From Maylandia zebra (taxonomy: Eukaryota > Chordata > Actinopteri > Cichliformes > Cichlidae), in contig NC_135187.1 in assembly GCF_041146795.1 (NCBI RefSeq), forward strand, positions 35,959,056 to 36,023,055: 64,000 nt of DNA, given 5' to 3'. Of the stretch, positions 1-23,504 are shown one piece after another. Every line of letters starts with the position of its first letter. Position 1 is the first letter of the stretch. A model generated the notes under the pieces. That model saw nothing but the letters and a program-made list of their open reading frames with translations, searched no databases and was not told the origin of the DNA. The translations under genes were made by a program, and so were the position numbers.

Positions 1-26
1 GTAAACATGTTTCTCTCTTACTGCAG

Positions 27-3872
<3,846 letters not shown>

Positions 3873-6290
3873 GAACCCTCAGCAGTCTGGAGTCTTTGAA
3901 TGTGCACACACCAGACACACATGGTTGCTTCTTTGTTTCTTCTTCAAAAGGATTTCTCCAGCAAGTCAGTCAGAAACCATCAACAACCAATCATGCTTGT
4001 AGCAATCACTCATGCTTTTTGAAACGCACATACACACTGTAACCAAAAGGTCTGTCCAGACACATATATGCTGATGTCTTTGGGATTTTCCTAATGCTTT
4101 AGTCCTAAGAATCTAAAGTCAAGGCAGGCGACATTTGAACCCACCAGTAGAGAAATCCAGGGATTTGTTTCAGATATTCAATTCTCCGATATGCAAGTTG
4201 GATTTCTTCTTGCAGGAGTGTTCTGCACATTCACTCATGGAATATAAACAGATGTTTAAAAATCCAGTCTGGAGTCAAAAGCACCTCAGACAGGAAACTG
4301 CATACCTCTGGAAAATGCTGTCAGTGAATCTACGCTGAGCACATTACACTTCTCTTTATGTGTCATTGACGTCAGAGCTGATGTAGAGGTATGGATTATT
4401 CCATCTGCGTACTTGTACTCTGCTCTTCACTCTACGTTGGTTTATATTATTACTATATTATTTTTGTACCAAAAGACAAAAAAGCCCAAAACATTTAGCT
4501 TTAACGCCGTGTTGTTGTACTTTGTAATGAAACAGTGCTACTCTGTATGTAACCAAATGGTTGATATAACTCATGAAAGCCAGATTACCTCATAAGTACA
4601 GTGCAGAGTCACAGCGTCAGGCTGAAGTCAGTCTGTGACTCGGTACCAAAACTAACAGGTCGGCCGATCAGATCCTGACGCCAACATTTAGTTTCACAGC
4701 AGAGTGAACTCATAAGACAGCAACTAACTTCTCACACGCAGAGACAGAAACCCAGACAGTGTTTGCATGGTCAGACTCAGCATCTAGCACCAGTCTGTAC
4801 CTTTGACACCAGTGCCTTTCTGTCCTCTGAGTGACCGCAGCAGTTTACTTGAACTCTGACTGGTTGTGTGCACGAGTTCTGGTTGGGAAGCTGATTTCAA
4901 TCATCCTGCCCAGTCTGGGTCGTAGTCGAAGCCATGACTACAGGCTGCATTCGCCCATTTACACATATATTATTATCGCACTTTATCACACCAGTGGATC
5001 CGTCGGAGCAGTTTGGGGTTAAATGTCTCGCCGAGGACACTTTGGCTCGTAGATAAACCTGAAGCACCGACCCGACCCGTAGACAATCTGCTCGGCCTCC
5101 TGAGCCATAAAGTGTAAAGATCTCATCAATCAGCTCAGTGCTTGTAGTTAACTATCAAAGAGATATAATAATAATAATATAATGGGCACATCTGGACATT
5201 GGCTGTCTCGTGTAAAACCCTGATGCATCATTTCTCTTGTAATCTTCAACATGACTGCATTTCATGCAGGTGTGATGGATTTTTCCCTGATTTCCCTTAA
5301 ATGTATGGGAAACGTCACCTCGGTGAGGAGTGTCTGACTCGAGCACCCCAACAGTACAGCACACACCCAAATACACCCTGTGCCTTTGTTTTCTGTCCTC
5401 CAAAACACCTGTTACATAAAGAGTCTTGAAACCACACAGATGTGTCGTTTAAAGGCAAAGTCAGCTCCCCACGTGTACTGTCTGTACGAGTGTAGCTGGA
5501 TCTGCCACAGAGTTCAAATACACTGCACACAACACGGCCTCACATACAAAGGCGCGTTTGTACCATGTAGAGATAAATCTGCTTTCTTGTGACTTGACAA
5601 AAAGAATTCTGGAGAAAACGGAACTATATTATACGGGAATGTTGTGTGTTGATCTAAATGTGAATACATGTACCAACCAGTCTGTGTAGAGATGCTTGGA
5701 CACTGTGGAATCTGCCTGGTTCAGCTGCTTTACAGTGATCAGCCATTAACATATGAATATTTGTGATGTGTGCCTTTTGTTGTAACAGTAGATGCACCGA
5801 CACTGGATATAAGAAAACACTATAAAGATCGATGTTGCACATTGTGAGTTGGTTTTTCAGCTGTTCGAATCCTGCGATATTCTGTGGCTCCCTCAGGTTT
5901 CAGCGATGTGGAGACGGTGTGCGAGAGAACAGAGGTCCTACTGACAGATGACTCTTTGTACCTGAGTAGTGTTATTTATTGCCTTAGTCTTTGGTGAGTT
6001 AAATATTTCAGAGTATGCTTAGCACTACTTCATTTTAGCAAGAACGATATAAGCATGTGATACACGCTGGTTTTCCTCTGTTCACACAGGGTTGTGCAAA
6101 CCATCGCATTTTTATCATGTTATCCAGATCTTTCTACAACCAGTCACTTTCATGATGTGTCTACCAAAGCACCTGTAGATTGCTATTGTCTCTTTATTCA
6201 TCACTATTAAACATGTACTTGTACTTTTCCATGTGAGCTGCAGGATTTACAGTTGGTATCGATTAAAAATAAAAAGATATTTCTAGGCTT
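3873..6290 (+). other. smad4: Probable smad4 3' UTR
   Basis: This is about 2.4 kb of moderately AT-rich sequence after the smad4 stop, with no other coding signal and few repeats. A candidate poly(A) signal, AATAAA inside an A-rich run, lies near 6266. A long 3' UTR is usual for SMAD4 (general knowledge). The end point is an inference, because no transcript evidence is available. Confidence 0.45.
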
Positions 6291-6299
6291 TCTGAATTT

Positions 6300-7950
6300 T
6301 ATTTCACCCATGGCGACCAGTCATCATTGTGGTTTATTAGAAACATGACTTTGCTCACATGTAGACAAAAGTCACTTAATGAACCAGCTCAGTGTTGCGT
6401 CCGTTTGCACACTGAGTGCTGAACTACACAGTTCTTTGCAGGAAACAATAATTAGTAGGAAACTGCAAACGTATGCGTTGCCCCTCAAATAATCCACGAT
6501 GTTTTCTTCCAAAGTTCTAAAGCTTTGACGAACCTTGTGTTAAAGAAGGCCCGTCGTGGAGTATAACTCACCTACCACCATCTAGTGGTGATAGGTATTG
6601 GGATAGGGTTACGCGATGGGTAAAATATACAGGGACGGGTGTCTGAGAACTTCCTTTCTGTCCGTGTGTTTGTAGAGTAACCGTAGCAACAGGCCTCGCT
6701 CATTACGACGAAAGGCTTCAACTGTAAACTGGATTCAATATGTAACGTTATTTGAGCTATTTTGGGGGGTTGGATACTATATCTCTGATAGTTCTGATTT
6801 CTGTGGGATTGTAAGAAGGATTTAAGGAGGACAAACTAGAGCTGTTGACTAAGCGAGAGTACATGTTGCAAGACAACGATCCTGCAGTCACTGAAGACCT
6901 GCCACTCCCTTAAGAAGAAGCCACAATGAGGACTGACTGCTTGTGCTGCATATTTCACTTTATTTGCACGATGACCCAAATCCGCACGCTGTCTTTCAGA
7001 CTTCCTAGTCCAGCCAGCTGCGATGCCATCTCTCCAACGCCACTCTTCTTCCAGATCCCTGCGTGCTACTCAAATAAGGGAGGCATGATTAGACAACGAG
7101 CACCAGCCCTCTGAATCCACTGCCCCACCCTTCCCCTGTAGCCAAGCCTCAAACCACACACACCCCCAGAAATCTAACCAGGGAGCCATCCAGCCTAGCT
7201 TACCCCTCCCATCTGTGCTCCCGGCCTATGGACCAGCTTAGTGTTAAAAAGCTGGAGAGCCAGACTGCAGTAGGGCGTGACCTGAGCAGAGGGTGAATGG
7301 ACATCCCAGAAGGTAATAGTGAAGGGAGTCGACCGCCCACTGGATTGTCCAGCATAGCAGCTAATTCCTAACCCTTAACAACTTATCTTTTATGTTTAAG
7401 CAATCTTTAGGTCACTTTTTGGAGGTCCTGAGGAGAGGTGCTGAGATGGAGCCTCCAACAGCAGCTGAGTGTAGCAGGCTAATTATTGTAAACTACTGAC
7501 CTGGTGTTCTAGTCACTCACCCCACTGCCCCTGACTTCCTGCATTTCTTGGTGCTGTTGGTTTTGATCCCAACGAATATCCCCAGTTTGGTTTTGTCAGA
7601 TTCAAATGCCACAATGTACAAAATGTTAATGACTGCAAATATGTGCATAGATAGAATCTGGTTCCCTTACTCCTAAAGAAGAGCAATTCATGTTCCTGGA
7701 CAGTGCAACGACAACTGCTCATGCAGTGGCGTGACTTTGTGTGGGCACAGGAAGACTACCTTGTGCAAAGAACAAACACTGATACAGATGTGCGATCAGC
7801 ACGATCAGAGGAAAAGTGTCTCAGATGCTTGGCTACATTCAGATAATCTGATTAAAATATTTGTTTCTATATTTCATCTGTAACGTTAAGATATTTCTTA
7901 AATACCAAAGCATGAACATGAAAAATACACTGGGTACATATTTATCAGAA
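6300..7950. other. Intergenic stretch with no recognisable feature
   Basis: I see only short reading frames, none with family resemblance, no clear repeat borders and no RNA gene. A mildly pyrimidine-rich part spans 6990-7210. Nothing here supports a gene call. Confidence 0.4.
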
Positions 7951-7951
7951 G

Positions 7952-8540
7952 CTATATAATTGAACTGATGTGGACAGAGGTCGGAGCCAGATAACATAAT
8001 CCCTGTTTATGCTTCCTTAAATCCTCGACCTCTTTGGACAGGTCTTCTGGAGATGATGCACACATGTCCAGTTCAGGGGGTGAGCTGTAGTTATGATCAT
8101 TTATGCGACTCTGCTCTTCTTGCTCTGGTTCAGTGAGTCGCTTCATTCTCTCCAAAACACGATGAGTCATTTTGACCCGGAACACAAACTTGTTTAACCA
8201 GGAAATGAACACAACATGAGGATTAACAAAGGGTTTGTGGGTCTGCTACGAAAAAAATATGTTGCAGATACAGACTTTAATGAGCTGCAAGTAATAAAAG
8301 TGTATTTTTGTAAAAATGTTTCATTTGAGCAAAAAAAACAAACTATTTTATCTCTTTGTCTTTTTCTGGGTGTTGTTTGTTCAGGAAACTCCATTTGGAA
8401 ATGTTGGTCAAAGTTGCTGATGATTGTTGGTTAGTTCACCTGTAAAGTCATTCTTGTTGTTCTGTGCAGCGTTTTGGGCCTCTGTTTGCCGCAGGTTGTG
8501 TCTCAGGTTCTTCCTCCAGTTGTTGTAGAGGAACCACAGC
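7952..8540 (-). pseudogene. Two unexplained minus-strand coding-like segments
   Basis: Segment one, about 8540 down to 8402, reads LWFLYNNWRKNLRHNLRQ... and stays open through a stop after NNHQQL. It could be a last exon (an acceptor TATAG lies just before it) or could splice at a GTGAAC at 8439. Segment two, about 8206 down to 7952, reads ...VKMTHRVLERMKRLTEPE... and later SSPPELDMCASSPEDLSK. Composition looks protein-like (charged, mixed), but the splice phases of the two do not agree and no upstream exon is visible in the AT-rich sequence to the right. I recognise no family. A decayed gene or chance open frames are both possible. Confidence 0.2.
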
Positions 8541-9010
8541 TATAAAAATGCACTATATAAATATTTGGTAAAGGAAAAAAACTCAGTCTTTAATATATTA
8601 ATAATTATTAAAAATAAAAACAATAAATCATTAATTAATTAAAATGTGTTCTTCTTACAAAATAATCCTTTCTTTCTTTAAGATAATCTAAATTTAAGAG
8701 CACATTAAACTTTGGTGCACTTTATTTATTGTAATCTGTTTTTTATGAGATTAACTACTTTAGATTTATCTAATAATAATGTAGAACACATTTCTGTTTT
8801 TTCACATATAAACACATTTGTTCTATGTAAGCTTTGTCTTTTATCTATTGCATATATGTAGCAACACAGTACAATAGTCTTTAAATTGTGCTACATTTGT
8901 ATAGTATATGCTTCGTTGTTATTTTATCTACACAAATAATAACCCACTGCTCCGCCACTGTTGGAAGCCCCTAAGATAAGCACAGATAAGAACATGTAAA
9001 AAAGAAGAAG

Positions 9011-9011
<1 letters not shown>

Positions 9012-9067
<56 letters not shown>
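9012..9067. repeat. AAT microsatellite
   Basis: About 18 uninterrupted AAT/ATA trinucleotides lie at 9012-9067, just left of the hAT element at 9250. Confidence 0.95.
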
Positions 9068-9070
<3 letters not shown>

Positions 9071-9249
9071 TCAGCACGTGTTTCTGGAATGTGGGAAACA
9101 TCCATGAAGATAAAACAAATGAAGTTTACCGAAAGGTCACTTATTTTTCGAAGAAAACAGGCTCTACAGCGCCGGTTTCAAACTCCGGTCCACAGGGGGC
9201 GCCAGCGGGTCAGCTGCTTTGCCGAGCAGCAGCTCAACCGAAGAAGAAG

Positions 9250-10656
9250 TAGTGATGGGATTTCCGGATCTTTTTAGAGAACCGGATCTTTCGGCTCGAC
9301 TCACTAAAAAGAGCCGGGTCTTCAGGTTGTTTTGTTGCTTTAATTAATTTATTATTAATAATAATATAAAATTATGCACAAAAAGAATTACTATTTTTTT
9401 AAAAAAGTTGTTTTATTTATATATGTTTATATATAAATATATGCGGTGGCCCCTTTTTGGACACAAAGCACTCCAAAAAGCATGTACAAATTCCAAAGCA
9501 CGTACAAACTTCATAACACATTTCTAGCATTAAGTGAACTTCCAAAACAGAGCTACCTAGATCACACCAAATCCGGTCGTTGGTACTTGCTGGCTTGTGT
9601 AGCCACCAGGTAACAAAAGCTCAACACGCCTAGCGCCTAGCATTCTGGAGCACTGCCGTTGTGTTTTGTACATGTTTTGGAGTTTTTAGTGTTTTGGAGT
9701 TTGTACGTGCTTCGGGATTTGTACGTGCTTTGTCTCTAGGGTACCGTAAATATACTTTTATTTATTCACTCCACATAAAATGTAATAAATAAATCATATA
9801 ATACAAAAACCAACTATTCACATTTCAACTTTTAAATATTTAAATGTTCAGCTTTTTCCTTTTAAACAAATTTAAAGTGAAACAACACAAAACTGCCGCA
9901 CAGCAACAAGGTCCTGAGTTCAATTCCACCATCAGGCCGGGGTCTTTCTGTGTGGAGTTTGCATGTTCTCCCCGTGTTTGCGTGGGTTCTCTCCGGGTAC
10001 TCCGGCTTCCTCCCACCGTCCAAAGACATGCAGCTTGTGGGGATAGGTTAATTGGATAATTCAAATTGTCACTAGGTGTGAATGTGCGAATGAATGTGAG
10101 TGCGAATGGTTGTCTGTCCCTATGTGTTAGCCCTGCGACAGACTGGCGACCTGTCCAGGTTGTACCCCGCCTTTCGCCCTATGACAGCTGGGATAGGCTC
10201 CAGCGCCCCCCGCGACCCTGAAAAGGATAAGCGGAAGCAAATGGATGGATGGATGGACAACACAAAACACTGCAAACCACAACACAATTAAATATAAATT
10301 GAAACGTGAAAACAAAAAGAACATGCACATTCTCTGTCATATGGGCCTGCATGAATAAACTTTCTGAATCCTTTATCATCCGCAACTGAAAATAGTTGTG
10401 GATGATTACTATACCTTTCTAATGTGACGTTGTTGTCCCTGGCTCTCTTTCTTCCTCCCGCTCTGTTCCTGTGCTACTGTGAGTGTAACTACCGGCCCTC
10501 CCCCTCTGCTCAGCGCAAAGCAGAAAAAGTGCGAGAGAGAGAGAGGGTGAGAGAAAGAAAAGAAAAAACACGGCTCGCGATAATTAGTCGGCTCGCGTCG
10601 TTCATGTCAAAGAATTGGCTCTAAGAGCCGTTTCGTTCGCCACCAACACATCACTA
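9250..10656 (+). mobile_element. hAT-type element with perfect 8-bp duplication, upstream of pex11b
   Basis: The ends are TAGTGATGGG... and ...CACATCACTA, flanked on both sides by the identical octamer AGAAGAAG (9242-9249 and 10657-10664). The subterminal part has short repeated motifs (AAGAGCCG, CGGCTC) at both ends, typical hAT transposase-binding architecture. The interior is composite: 9885-10258 is an L2-tail repeat that must have inserted later. The part near 10345-10500 is shared with the related element at 35712-36392. No intact transposase is left. The right end lies about 185 bp before the pex11b ATG. Confidence 0.85.
9885..10258 (+). repeat. L2-tail / SINE-like repeat nested in hAT
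   Basis: A nearly full copy of the repeat seen inverted at 619-907. It holds blocks AAGGTCCTGAGTTCAATTC, TGGGTTCTCTCCGGGTACTC, CAAAGACATGCAG, GACTGGCGACCTGTCCAG and CTGGGATAGGCTCCAGC, and ends in (ATGG)n at about 10241-10256. This is the very common fish repeat sharing the 3' tail of L2 LINEs. It is inserted within the hAT element 9250-10656. Confidence 0.8.
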
Positions 10657-10840
10657 AGAAGAAGAATTAGAAGCGCTGGATTGACCCTCTTGTTTTCTAC
10701 TCGGACAGTTAAGCGTAGAAAGCAGAGCTAAAAACGGAGGAGCTCTTCTGGCATTAAAACAAACAACCGCACTAAAGCATTTAAAGATAAGTTAGCAGTT
10801 TGACAGCTAGCCGAGCAGCAGATACGAGCCGCGAGCCAAC
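10657..10840 (+). promoter_or_regulatory. pex11b: Probable pex11b promoter and 5' UTR
   Basis: This is the 184 bp between the hAT right end and the pex11b ATG. It is GC-richer than the flank and I see no TATA box. The transcript start must lie here or inside the hAT element. This is an inference from position only. Confidence 0.4.
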
Positions 10841-12967
10841 ATGGACTCTTGGGTTCGCTTTAATGCCCAGAGCCAAGCCAAGGAGAGAGTTTTCAGGTGA
10901 CGTTACTGACGTTTGGCACGTTGCTGGTTGAGACGCGGGATTCGTCGAGCTTGTTCATTTCTGCTAATGTGATAAAACCGTCGGCTGGATGTTGCAGACT
11001 GAGTTCCGTGTTTGAAGCGGAACTTTTATCTGCTCAGTAGGAGCAGCTCTTCCTGCGCTGGTTTCAAATCAAGCGGCCTTAAGATGCCAGCTGCAGCTGC
11101 ACAGAGTAGTTGAGTTTGTTAAGCGCACTGCTTTCCGTCCTGGAGACGTGTGTGTCTGTTGATAATGACTGTGCGTTGTGCGTTCACAGGGCTGCACAGT
11201 ATGCTTGCGCGCTGCTCGGATCCACTCTGCAAAATGACGAAGCAGCTCAGATCCGCAGAACTGTCAGTCAGCTGGAGGCACACATGAGTCTGACAAGAAA
11301 GTGTGAGTAAAACAGCCAGAGCGAGTCTGAGTCGTTTCCACGTACCAAAGCTTAAGTGGGACTGGTGTTGGTTCTTCCACAGTGCTACGCCTGGGCAACT
11401 CCGTGGAGGCCCTGGAGGCCGCCAAAAGGGCCATACACCTTTCTGACAGCGTGCTGCGGCTGTGCCTGACCATCAGTCACCTTAACAGAGCCATGTACTT
11501 TGCCTGCGACAATGTGCTGTGGGCGGGAAAAACCGGTCTCATCTCCAAACTCGACCAGCACAAGTGGAGTCAGAGATCTTTCAGGTGTGTGAGGAAGAAA
11601 TACATGCAGGACTGGTTGTGTAAACAGTGTCATGTTGCTCCACAGATCAAACTATATGTACATCTACTGATCGCATTGAGGGCCTAAAAATCCTCCATGT
11701 CGTTCATTAGCAACATTATGTTGTATTATTATAGGGTCTTTACACTATTTTGCACACTGGGGGAACTGTTGGTGTGATTTGGCGCTGTATAAATACAGCT
11801 GAACTGAGCTGCCTCCCCAGTGAGCCTCTGGTCCCTTACAGCTGTCCCTGTTCAGCTTTCTGGAAAACCTTTTTCAGAACTAATCAGAACTGTGTGGTGA
11901 CGTGTGCAGTTATGGCAGCCTCACCGAGGTTACAGAGTAAGTCAAGCCATTGGACAGAGCGACTGCACAACCCTACAGCCGCAACATAGTGACCTGACAA
12001 CCTGTCATGTAAGCAGACAACAGATACAAAGTAGCGCAGGATGAACCTGTTAATGAGAAGCAGTGGGCTTAATCCAGTTAATCGAGTGCTTCCAATTATG
12101 AAGGCTAAGTAACTTGTTGTTAGACTCAGGTTTCGGTTTGCAGCTCCTTCAGTCCACATGTCTAACATGGCACTCGAGTGTGTAAGAATACACCAGACAT
12201 TCCTCTGTGAAAGTGTCACTGAGGCTTTTAATTTGAAAGTACTTTAAGCGCTCATAATAAAAAGGTTCAAGTCTGTTTACTGATAGTGGTAACGAACCTG
12301 TTTCAGAGGACATGCGGAGCTTTAAACCAGAGCTGGTGTGATGCCTTTGTGTGGGAAATTAAGTCATGGTATTTAACTCACCTGTGTCCACTTCCAGCAG
12401 TTACCCACAGGGCTTTGAGTTTGCATCACATGCACTCAAAGCCTGATTTGAAGTGTGCTTGCAGTCATCTTCATATCAGGGTCACAAAGGAATCACAGTT
12501 ATCTTCTAGTGATTGATTTCAGGTAACTGAAATTTAAAATTGAGTTAAACAAACTGTGTGGTTAAACCTGCAGGTACTACCTCTTTGCTTTGATCCTGAA
12601 CCTGACCCGAGATGCCTACGAGCTCCATCTTCTCATGGAGCGCGAAGCACGTTCCACAACCAGCAAACAGCCATCCTCCCCCAGCATTCCTCTGCCACCT
12701 GACCACCTTCCCTCTTCCTCCTCACCTGCCACACAAGCCATGGGTTTTGGCTGGCTCTACAGACAGCTTCATCTGGTGGGGACTGTGCTGTACAGCAACC
12801 CGCCACTGCTGTTGGACCTGGTGAAGAACAGTTGTGATGTCTTCATCCCACTGGACCGGTTGGGGATTTACCCTACAGGTCCAGGCTTTGTCGGGGCTTG
12901 TGGCCTGGCCTCGTCCGTCCTGTCCATCCTCACCATGGTTCACCCCTGGCTCAAGCTCAAGCCATAA
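10841..12967 (+). CDS. pex11b: Peroxisomal membrane protein PEX11B
   Basis: Complete gene with four coding exons: 10841-10896, 11190-11302, 11383-11584 and 12574-12967. Total is 765 nt or 254 aa; the human protein is about 259. It starts [19 protein letters not shown], the conserved amphipathic N-terminus that binds and elongates peroxisome membranes. It continues with [39 protein letters not shown] and [20 protein letters not shown], all strongly PEX11B-like. A Ser/Pro-rich linker, variable in the family, follows at about residues 133-158. The C-terminus has the hydrophobic segment [21 protein letters not shown], whose last residues face the cytosol. PEX11B recruits the fission machinery (DRP1, FIS1, MFF) to divide peroxisomes. 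All splice sites are GT-AG and phases agree. A poly(A) signal AATAAA lies near 13502. Confidence 0.96.
11725..11812 (+). repeat. Dispersed repeat family A, terminal fragment, in pex11b intron 3
   Basis: Contains a TAGGGTCTTTACACTATTTTG block, then TTGGTGTGATTTGGCGCTGT and ATAAATACA. This matches the known end of the family whose fuller copy is at 63366-63602. Confidence 0.45.
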
Positions 12968-13744
12968 ATTGTAAGACTTGGAGGAGATATTCATTTGAGG
13001 ACTAGTAAGGATTGAGAAAAATCTACTCGGGTTAACAAAATTTATTTCCCCCTGATTCTACACAAAGCAGTCCTGACTGCAGGAGCTGTAGTACTGCCAC
13101 CATGCTGTGTGATCGAGTTCCTTCAAATCTCTTGCTACAGAAAAGCTGAGGAGTTTCTAAAATGCTAAACCAGTTTCACATATTACTTCAGACCTGCATG
13201 AACACGGTTGTTTGGCCTTAGATCACATTGCTGCTTTAAAGCCCTCGCTTCCCTCATGTGAAGTAAACCATGCTAGTTGCTGCCGTTCTGCACATAACCA
13301 TCACATCTCCAGCTGTCTATGACCGTGTCTGTAACAGAGTGTAATCAAGGCAGTACTGTCTGTTGATATCACTCCAGAACGTGTGATTTCTGCCCTCTGT
13401 GTTTAAAGTTTTTACATCATGTGATTTTACCGCCTGCTCCCAGCAAGTTTGTGTTTGAGATATTCTGTTTTTGAACTACTAAGTGACTTAACTACTGGAG
13501 AAATAAATCCAAAGGAATTTGATTTGTCTGAATCACTACAGTAAAGTGTAACAACACTACATCCAGTTTCGTACAACATGGATCTGGATCTATTGCATCT
13601 GTAACCAGGGTTAAGATTCCACATGAACTATTAACAGTGTTTGTGCAAAGTCAGGCCAACATCAAGAATTAGTCTTCTCATGCTGATGAAAGTTGTGTCA
13701 GATGTGTGTTGAACACATCAGTTTTATAAGTAAATATATTTATA

Positions 13745-15725
13745 GGTGCTGTTGACACGACGTCACCAGTAACAACACATCCAATCCACACATGCAAAGA
13801 AATTAACTACAGATGTCCAGAAATGAAACGGGGTAAAAAGTATTGAACACATGAAGAAAGGGAGGTGCAAAAAGGCAGGACAGTCATGACTAGGGACATA
13901 AACGGTAGTAACCAGACCGAAAAGCAGCGCACATTTCGGTGCTTTTTTTCCTGAGCTGTGATACACTTCTAGCCAATCATTTTACGTTTCCGAGGATAGT
14001 AGGCGGGTCCAGGTACGTACGTTCTTTTAGAGCAGAGCTACAGATTAAAAATGCCCAAGGTGAAGCGGTCAAAGTCTGGCTGTACTTCACAGCAAAAGAT
14101 GCAAACTCAGCAGCAACAAGTGCTTTAAGCTGATACTGTGATACTGTCAAAGGAGGTAACACCTCGAATCCGATGAAACACCTGGCGACGCATAGTGTTT
14201 TTTTTTAAAAGCCGAAAAATGCGCCGTTTGATAGCTTGCTGCGAGACCTCACACCGAGCACATCTACTGTGGGTGGGTTGCCTGTTATGCAACATCCCCC
14301 AGAAACCCGAAGAGGAGAGTCCTGGCCCCTAGCCCTGCCAGTGTAGCAGAAATGATGAGGATGATGATGCAGCAGCAGCCGTTCTTCTCTGCGTGAGTAG
14401 CTTCATGTTGTTCGTGTGTAATTTACGTTGAGTAGGCTAACCACGTTATTACATTAATGCATGTAAGGTGAACTAGCAAACATCATCATAGCTACATGCG
14501 GCTGTCTTCTTGTTTGATGGCAGATGCTCCCTTCACCCTGGCCAAAAAGGCTAAAATGACCAAAGAAAAAGTGGAAAACAGTTAAACATGAGAGGTTTTT
14601 GGACAAAGTTCGTGTTTTTTCCATTGTTTAAGCACTGCTTCCAGCCAACAGTGATACCATATATGCCCCATAGCTGCAGAAAAGGCTAACATTGTTATCT
14701 TTTTACAAAAAACCAGCTGAACATGAGAGGTTTTTGGACAAAGTTTGTGTTTTTTCCATTCTTTAAGCACCGGTTTGAGCACCGGCACCGTTTCAAAAGT
14801 ACCGATTTGGCACCGGTATCAGATAAAACCTAAACGATACCCATCCCTAGTCATGACACCTGCAGAAATGAGAGAGTCAGGCTGGTTGGCCTATAAATGT
14901 CTCATTACCAACGTGTCACACAAGAAACATCTGATGGGTGAAACGACTGAGCTCGCAACGACCGTCGCAACCTTATTGTTGCAAAACATTTCGACGGCAT
15001 TGGTTACAGAAGAATTTCCAAACTACTGACAGTTCTTGTGAGCACTGTTGGGCCATAATCTGGAAGTGGAAATTCCACAATAAAGTGTGCCGCAAGCTTC
15101 CAGAGTGAGATGAATTATCAGAAAGGTAGTCGAGGAGCTGAGGAGAGCAACAGGAAGACCTGGAATCAGCAGAAAACAAGTAAAGCTCACTGTTTAAAGT
15201 TTGCTGAACAACATTTAGACACACCTGTGAAATACTGGGAGGATATAGTCTGATGAGACCAAAACTGAACTCTTTGGATGCCGTAATGCACACGTTTGAA
15301 AGGCGCTGCATATCACCCCAAAAACACCGTAGCAGCAGTGAAGCCTGGAGGTGGGAGCATCAGGATGTGGGGCTGTTCAGCTCCCTGCACTGAAACGCCT
15401 GACAGAACTGAAGGAAGGATGGAAACATTTACAGAGACAACAAAAATTGCTGCCATCTATCAGGATGATGAAGATGAAACGGACGTCTCAAACCACGCAG
15501 CTGGTTTCACAGAAGGAAAATAAAGCATGGCCCAGCCAATCAGCTGACCCGAAAGAACCAAGTCATCACCAACAAAGGCTTTTGTATATGTATTAAATAC
15601 ATTTCAGTGACCATGTTCAATGTTTTCCCTGTGTCATTTATGGTTTGATTGGATGGGTTGTTCCTGACATCTGGTGTGAATTTTATGTCACATTGGCGAT
15701 GTGTTCAGTACTTATTTTACCCACA
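13745..15725 (+). mobile_element. Decayed Tc1/mariner element, interrupted by hAT
   Basis: The left piece (13745-13890) has the AAAAGTATTGAACACATGAAG and AAAGGGAGGTGCAAAAAGGC blocks. The right piece (14850-15725) has ATTACCAACGTGTCACACAAG, ATTGTTGCAAAACATTTCG, GAACTCTTTGGATGCC, ATATCACCCCAAAAACACC, a GGTGGGAGCATCAGGATGTGG block and a TGGCCCAGCCAATCA block. These are the standard order of a fish Tc1-like transposase, including the HPKNT...GGGSI...WG and WPSQS regions. Many stops and frameshifts make it dead. It sits between the tails of pex11b and ilf2. Confidence 0.8.
13891..14849 (+). mobile_element. Non-autonomous hAT, copy 2, nested in Tc1
   Basis: This is the same element as 1941-2930. 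The flanking octamer GTCATGAC is identical on both sides (13883-13890 and 14850-14857), a clean hAT target duplication. Compared with copy 1, the left end lacks about 40 bp just inside TAGGGA, removing the ACCGG-rich subterminal block. The BED-finger remnant is at about 14050-14220, with the KVWLYFTAKDANSAA frame readable. The internal GATGAGGATGATGATGCAGC block is shared with copy 1. Confidence 0.9.
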
Positions 15726-15849
15726 GAGTGTGAGTGAGTGTGTGTTGCATAGATTTCACTTCCTACAAGTTTAATTGTAATGAGTGAGACGTGTGACCAG
15801 ACCTGCGTGTTAATTCTTCCCAGTTCACCTTCATCTTTGCAAAGGACAC

Positions 15850-16201
15850 AGAAGACTCGGCAAAACTAGAAATAAGTTTATGTCAACTGTTACAAAAAGG
15901 AAGTACAAACAAAACCAACATTACCATTTATATATAAAAAAGAAAAAGAAATCAGGGACACGAGGGGACCAGTGACTGTCGTACGAACTCTGCTGCTGGT
16001 CTTTCAGAGTGGTCAGGCTGAAGGGACGATAAATTACCCACGTTCACTGTGGAAGAAAACAGAGCGAGGTCGTGTTTGTCAGAACGAACACAGCGATGAA
16101 CATTTTAGCCATATGATGAGAAGACTCAGCTCTTTAAGATACATGCAACTGAGCATTCATCCTGCAATGCGGTGGATGTTGGTGATGCTCGAACCTCTTC
16201 G
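15850..16201 (-). other. ilf2: Probable ilf2 3' UTR
   Basis: This is single-copy-looking sequence between the ilf2 stop (16202-16204) and the Tc1 remnant. I see no clear AATAAA on the minus strand, so the transcript end is not fixed. Confidence 0.35.
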
Positions 16202-23315
<7,114 letters not shown>

Positions 23316-23480
23316 TGCGTACGACGTTTTGATTATTGTACGTGGAAAATCTCAGAGAATTGTTGAACGTCCCTCTGTGGACCGGCTCCTCGCTGCTGCC
23401 TGTTAGTCGTCGGCTTCTTCTGTTAAATGGGCGGCACACTAAGCTCAACACTGCCCTCCACAGGACATCTTTAGAATCAC
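23316..23480 (-). promoter_or_regulatory. ilf2: Probable ilf2 promoter/5' UTR region
   Basis: Sequence just upstream (to the right) of the ilf2 ATG on the minus strand. I see no TATA box. The assignment is by position only. Confidence 0.3.
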
Positions 23481-23504
23481 ACTGCGGCTGGGATTCTAAC
23501 AATG

